Shown: positions 10,756 to 12,480 of the stretch, piece after piece
How positions within the stretch are numbered: the stretch's first letter is position 1
Layout: every line of letters starts with the position of its first letter
Source of the DNA: JAWLBM01 sp041687675
Lineage (GTDB): Bacteria; Pseudomonadota; Alphaproteobacteria; Rhizobiales; Pleomorphomonadaceae
Direction: 5' to 3'
Length of the DNA stretch: 12,480 bases
Assembly (NCBI GenBank): GCA_041687675.1
Contig: JAWLBM010000067.1
Location: 1 to 12,480, forward strand
Program-made: the position numbers and the translations under genes
The notes under the pieces: generated by a model
Told to the model about the DNA's origin: nothing
The model's input: the letters and a program-made list of their open reading frames with translations, nothing else
Database searches by the model: none

Positions 10756-10850
10756 CCGAAAAGTTGCAGCATCGCCCGTGTCGACCCGGCGGGCCCCCTC
10801 CGCGGCCGGCCCGTCGGGCTGAAAAAGCGATGCTGCGCCAGTCGGTTGAT
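10751..10850. promoter_or_regulatory. Nested 100-bp inverted repeat upstream of glpD
   Basis: Three nested pairs of arms lie in register. ATCAACCGA (10751-10759) pairs with TCGGTTGAT (10842-10850). GCAGCATCGC (10766-10775) pairs with GCGATGCTGC (10827-10836). CCCGGCGGGCC (10785-10795) pairs with GGCCCGTCGGG (10808-10818, one mismatch or wobble). The outer two pairs are perfect. The outer arm overlaps the predicted -35 box. It may be a pair of regulator sites, an RNA hairpin from the upstream transcript, or a small mobile palindrome. Confidence 0.6.
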
Positions 10851-10940
10851 GCCAAGCACCCCGGCATGGCCGGTGATCTCGCATGGACTTCGGAAAAGGT
10901 TTGCATTCGGCGACCCAGTTCGCCGTGCTTCGCATCGGCT

Positions 10941-10964
10941 CGAAACGAAAGGCTTTCGCTTTCG
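10941..10964. promoter_or_regulatory. Upstream GAAA/TTTC cluster, candidate second operator
   Basis: Four GAAA or TTTC half-sites occur in 24 bp. The central part is a perfect odd palindrome, CGAAAG-G-CTTTCG (10946-10958), flanked by CGAAA at 10941 and CTTTCG at 10959. It resembles the site at 10694-10711 and lies about 235 bp further from glpD, so the two could act together by looping. The rest of 10860-11035 shows only a short CCGGC-ATG-GCCGG palindrome (10861-10873) and no gene. Confidence 0.4.
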
Positions 10965-11035
10965 CTATCGAGGGGCGCGAGCCGACGGCCTGACGGGCCG
11001 CGGCGCGGGCGCCTGCCGCAGCGGCGACCGCGCCG

Positions 11036-11899
11036 TCAGCGGCGGGCGAGGGCGAGCGCCCCCCCGAGCGCGTCTCCGGCCGGCGCGACCACCCCCGGGT
11101 CGAGCCGGGCGGGGAGATGCGGCCGGTAGGACGGCGCGAGGCCGCCCATCAGTGCGACCCGCTCGCCGCCGAGCGCGACCAGCCGGTCGACGAGACGCAC
11201 CACGTCGCCGACCGCCTCGGCGAGAAGGGCGCGGGCGACCGGGTCGCCGGTCGCCGCGTGCTCGAAGACCAGCGGCGCCAGCCGCGCCCAGTCGCGCGGG
11301 ATCGCCTTGACCGCGAAGGCGAGGAAGGCGGAAGGGTCGCCGCCGTGGCGGGCCATCACGGCCCGGGTGAACTCCGACTGCGGCTCGATCTCCTCGTGGC
11401 CGAGGAGGGCGCGCCGCGCCGCCCGGTGGCCGAGCACCGCGCCGGAGCCGGTGTCCGACAGCTGGAAGCCCCAGCCGCCGACGGTGCGCGTCTCGCCGCC
11501 CCGCATCACCACGCCCTGGCTGCCGGTGCCGAGGATCAGGATCGCGCCGTCGCGCCCGGCATGGGCGCCGAGGCAGGCGATCTCCGCGTCCGAGGCCACC
11601 GTCACCGAGACGAAGGGGAAGGGGTGGGCGGCAAGGGCGGCGGCGAACTCCGGCACGTTGCCGCCGGCGACCCCGAGCCCCGCCCGCATGCGCGGCAGCG
11701 CCTCCTCGCCGAGGCCGGCGGCTGTCGCCGCCGTCCGCGCCGCCTCGAGGATCGACGCCGCGGCGCCGGCAAGATCGGTGGCGATGTTCGCCGGCCCGCC
11801 CGCCGCCTCGCCGACCACCCGGCCGGAGCCGTCGGCGATCCGGGCCCGGCAGAGCGATCCGCCGCCGTCGATGCCGAGAAGCAAGCCGCCGTCCTGCAT
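11036..11899 (-). CDS. BadF/BcrA-type sugar kinase, probably glucosamine or N-acetylglucosamine kinase
   Basis: This 287-residue cytoplasmic kinase has the actin-like ATPase fold of the BadF/BadG/BcrA/BcrD family, in which bacterial members of this length mostly phosphorylate glucosamine or N-acetylglucosamine. The phosphate-1 loop GIDGGGS is at 9-15, the likely catalytic base D104 in SDAEIA, the phosphate-2 motif GTGSQG at 124-129, the GGWGFQLSDTGSG motif at 141-153, and a C-terminal adenosine-site MGGLAP. The usual acidic residue after the Asp in DEGSG-type motifs is Thr150 here. The start has a GGGGA ribosome site. It is on the same strand as glpD but 375 bp upstream with a clear promoter between, so it is probably a separate unit. 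No amino-sugar transporter or deaminase is visible, so the substrate is uncertain. Confidence 0.8.
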   Translation of the reverse strand: MQDGGLLLGIDGGGSLCRARIADGSGRVVGEAAGGPANIATDLAGAAASILEAARTAATAAGLGEEALPRMRAGLGVAGGNVPEFAAALAAHPFPFVSVTVASDAEIACLGAHAGRDGAILILGTGSQGVVMRGGETRTVGGWGFQLSDTGSGAVLGHRAARRALLGHEEIEPQSEFTRAVMARHGGDPSAFLAFAVKAIPRDWARLAPLVFEHAATGDPVARALLAEAVGDVVRLVDRLVALGGERVALMGGLAPSYRPHLPARLDPGVVAPAGDALGGALALARR

Positions 11900-11943
11900 G
11901 GAATCCCCCGGATGCTCCGACCGGCCCTGCTGCCGGCCGTCTC

Positions 11944-11972
11944 CGATTAGCGCCGAAGACGCGCCGGATCAA
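11944..11972 (-). promoter_or_regulatory. Possible promoter of the sugar kinase gene
   Basis: On the minus strand TTGATC (11972-11967) is followed after 17 bp by TAATCG (11949-11944). Transcription would begin near 11937, about 38 nt before the ATG. The -10 box is only a partial match. The neighbouring 11973-12020 contains a plus-strand run of six T (about 12012-12017) with no stem before it. Confidence 0.3.
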
Positions 11973-12020
11973 ACGGCGGCGTCGTGCGGAGCTCGAGATC
12001 GGGCGAACTTGTTTTTTCAG

Positions 12021-12192
12021 CGATGACGTTGCGGGGAGCGGGTAGGCGTGCCGTTCGAAATGGCCAGTGTCCGGCGCAGGACATGAACCGTCATCCCGGC
12101 GAAAGCCGGGATCGAGACTTGCCCGAAGCCATTGACTCGGATGGGTTTTCTGGATCCCGGCTTTCGCCGGGATGACGTTCTGAGGGAACGAG
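12021..12192. repeat. Tandem repeat unit, copy 1 (172 bp)
   Basis: This unit, from CGATGACGTTGCGGGGAGCG to CTGAGGGAACGAG, is repeated at 12212-12382 with only scattered base changes and one length difference. It contains a palindromic pair (12089-12177) and flanking non-palindromic sequence shared by both copies, so the repeated block is larger than the palindromes. Open frames across it give only the familiar spurious peptides of such repeats. Confidence 0.85.
12089..12177. repeat. Inverted pair of extragenic palindromes (copy 1)
   Basis: Two perfect 25-bp arms (12089-12113 and 12153-12177) with the core CCGGCGAAAGCCGG face each other across 39 bp. Each arm is itself a small hairpin, so the locus can fold either as two small hairpins or as one 25-bp stem. 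It is the same family as at 78-98 and 132-152. Confidence 0.9.
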
Positions 12193-12200
12193 TGTCTCCG

Positions 12201-12217
12201 CCGGCTTTCGCCGATGA
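12201..12217 (-). repeat. Degenerate extragenic palindrome at the tandem junction
   Basis: CCGGCTTTCGCCGATGA is the same element with two G residues missing from the second arm. It sits in the 19-bp spacer between the two tandem units and runs into copy 2, so it may mark the junction created by the duplication. Confidence 0.6.
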
Positions 12218-12382
12218 AGTTGCGGGGAGCGGGTGTGCGTGCCGTTTGAAATGGCCAGGTTCGGCGCAGGTCATGAACCGTCATCCCGGCGAAAGCCGGG
12301 ATCCAGGCTTCCCCGAAGCCATTGACTCGGCTGGATTTTCTGGATTCCGGCTTTCGCCGGGATGACGTTCTGAGGGAACGAG
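12212..12382. repeat. Tandem repeat unit, copy 2 (171 bp)
   Basis: This is the second copy of the block at 12021-12192, offset by 190-191 bp. Differences are mostly single substitutions in the loop and in the stretch before the first palindrome arm. Duplication therefore came before some divergence or was followed by partial conversion. Confidence 0.85.
12279..12367. repeat. Inverted pair of extragenic palindromes (copy 2)
   Basis: Arms of 28 bp with one mismatch (12279-12306 and 12340-12367) extend three bases further (CAG/CTG) than in copy 1. The spacer of 33 bp shares the segment CCGAAGCCATTGACTCGG with copy 1. Confidence 0.9.
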
Positions 12383-12420
12383 GGTCGTGTCCCGCCGCGT
12401 GGTGTAGCTGGACGGCAGCG

Positions 12421-12470
12421 AAGCCGCCCGCACGCGCGCCATCCACAGCGCTGTAGCGGGCGGGCGGCTT
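12421..12470. terminator. Stem-loop near the right edge, possible terminator
   Basis: AAGCCGCCCGC (12421-12431) pairs perfectly with GCGGGCGGCTT (12460-12470), an 11-bp stem with a 28-nt loop. On the plus strand one further T follows, so a T-run is nearly absent in both directions. It could belong to a gene beyond the window. Nothing coding could be supported in 12383-12480. Confidence 0.3.
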
Positions 12471-12480
12471 TGCGGGGGTG

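Noticed and set aside
10751..10850. The nested inverted repeat as an intrinsic terminator of the kinase gene
   Set aside because: It lies about 185 bp past the kinase stop and no T-run follows the outer stem on the minus strand; the TTTTT seen is inside the structure.
12021..12382. A CRISPR array in the right-hand repeats
   Set aside because: There are only two large units; the palindromes alternate in orientation and the spacers are themselves repeated, so it is a compound extragenic repeat.
10965..12446. A 493-codon minus-strand frame across the palindromes and the kinase region
   Set aside because: Its recognisable pieces (IPAFAGMT, VIPAKAGIQ, SRRKPESRK) are the known false peptides of translated extragenic palindromes, and it runs in the wrong frame through the real kinase gene.

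Overview
The window is GC-rich DNA (roughly two thirds G+C by eye). It is dominated by one long minus-strand operon for glycerol uptake and catabolism. Gene content and order (glpD, glpS, glpT, glpP, glpQ, glpU, glpV, glpK) match the glycerol ABC-transporter operon known from Rhizobium and relatives. With the GC content and the small extragenic palindromes, this points to an alphaproteobacterium, most likely Hyphomicrobiales. The species cannot be read from the sequence.

Layout, left to right: (a) 1-60, the last codons of a plus-strand transposase that looks like the IS110/IS1111 family, followed at once by two copies of a short extragenic palindrome (78-98, 132-152). (b) 212-1201, a minus-strand glutathionyl-hydroquinone reductase, with a 13-bp-arm inverted repeat covering its ribosome binding site. 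(c) 1310-10661, the glp operon, read right to left: glpD, glpS, glpT, glpP, glpQ, a small DUF2160-type membrane protein, glpV and glpK. The transporter genes glpS to glpU are packed with 3-14 nt gaps. glpV is set apart by spacers of 136 and 165 bp that are full of stem-loops. (d) 10662-11035, the operon's control region, with a good sigma70-like promoter, two GAAA/TTTC-rich candidate operators and a 100-bp nested inverted repeat. (e) 11036-11899, a minus-strand BadF/BcrA-type sugar kinase, probably for glucosamine or N-acetylglucosamine. (f) 11900-12480, a gene-free stretch with a tandem 172/171-bp repeat unit, each unit carrying a large palindromic pair of the same family as at the left edge, and a final stem-loop.

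How the genes work together: GlpV would bind glycerol in the periplasm. GlpP and GlpQ form the channel and GlpS and GlpT are the two ATPases. GlpK phosphorylates the imported glycerol and GlpD oxidises glycerol-3-phosphate to dihydroxyacetone phosphate, passing electrons to quinone. No glpR repressor and no GlpF facilitator lie in the window.

The observations most worth a second look are: a complementary loss of catalytic motifs in the two ATPases (GlpT lacks LSGGQ, GlpS lacks the H-loop histidine), predicting one active and one degenerate ATP site in an importer; the ribosome-site-covering inverted repeat ahead of the hydroquinone reductase; the nested inverted repeat overlapping the glp promoter; stem-loops with similar AAGG loops ahead of both glpV and glpK; and an IS110-like transposase end lying against extragenic palindromes.
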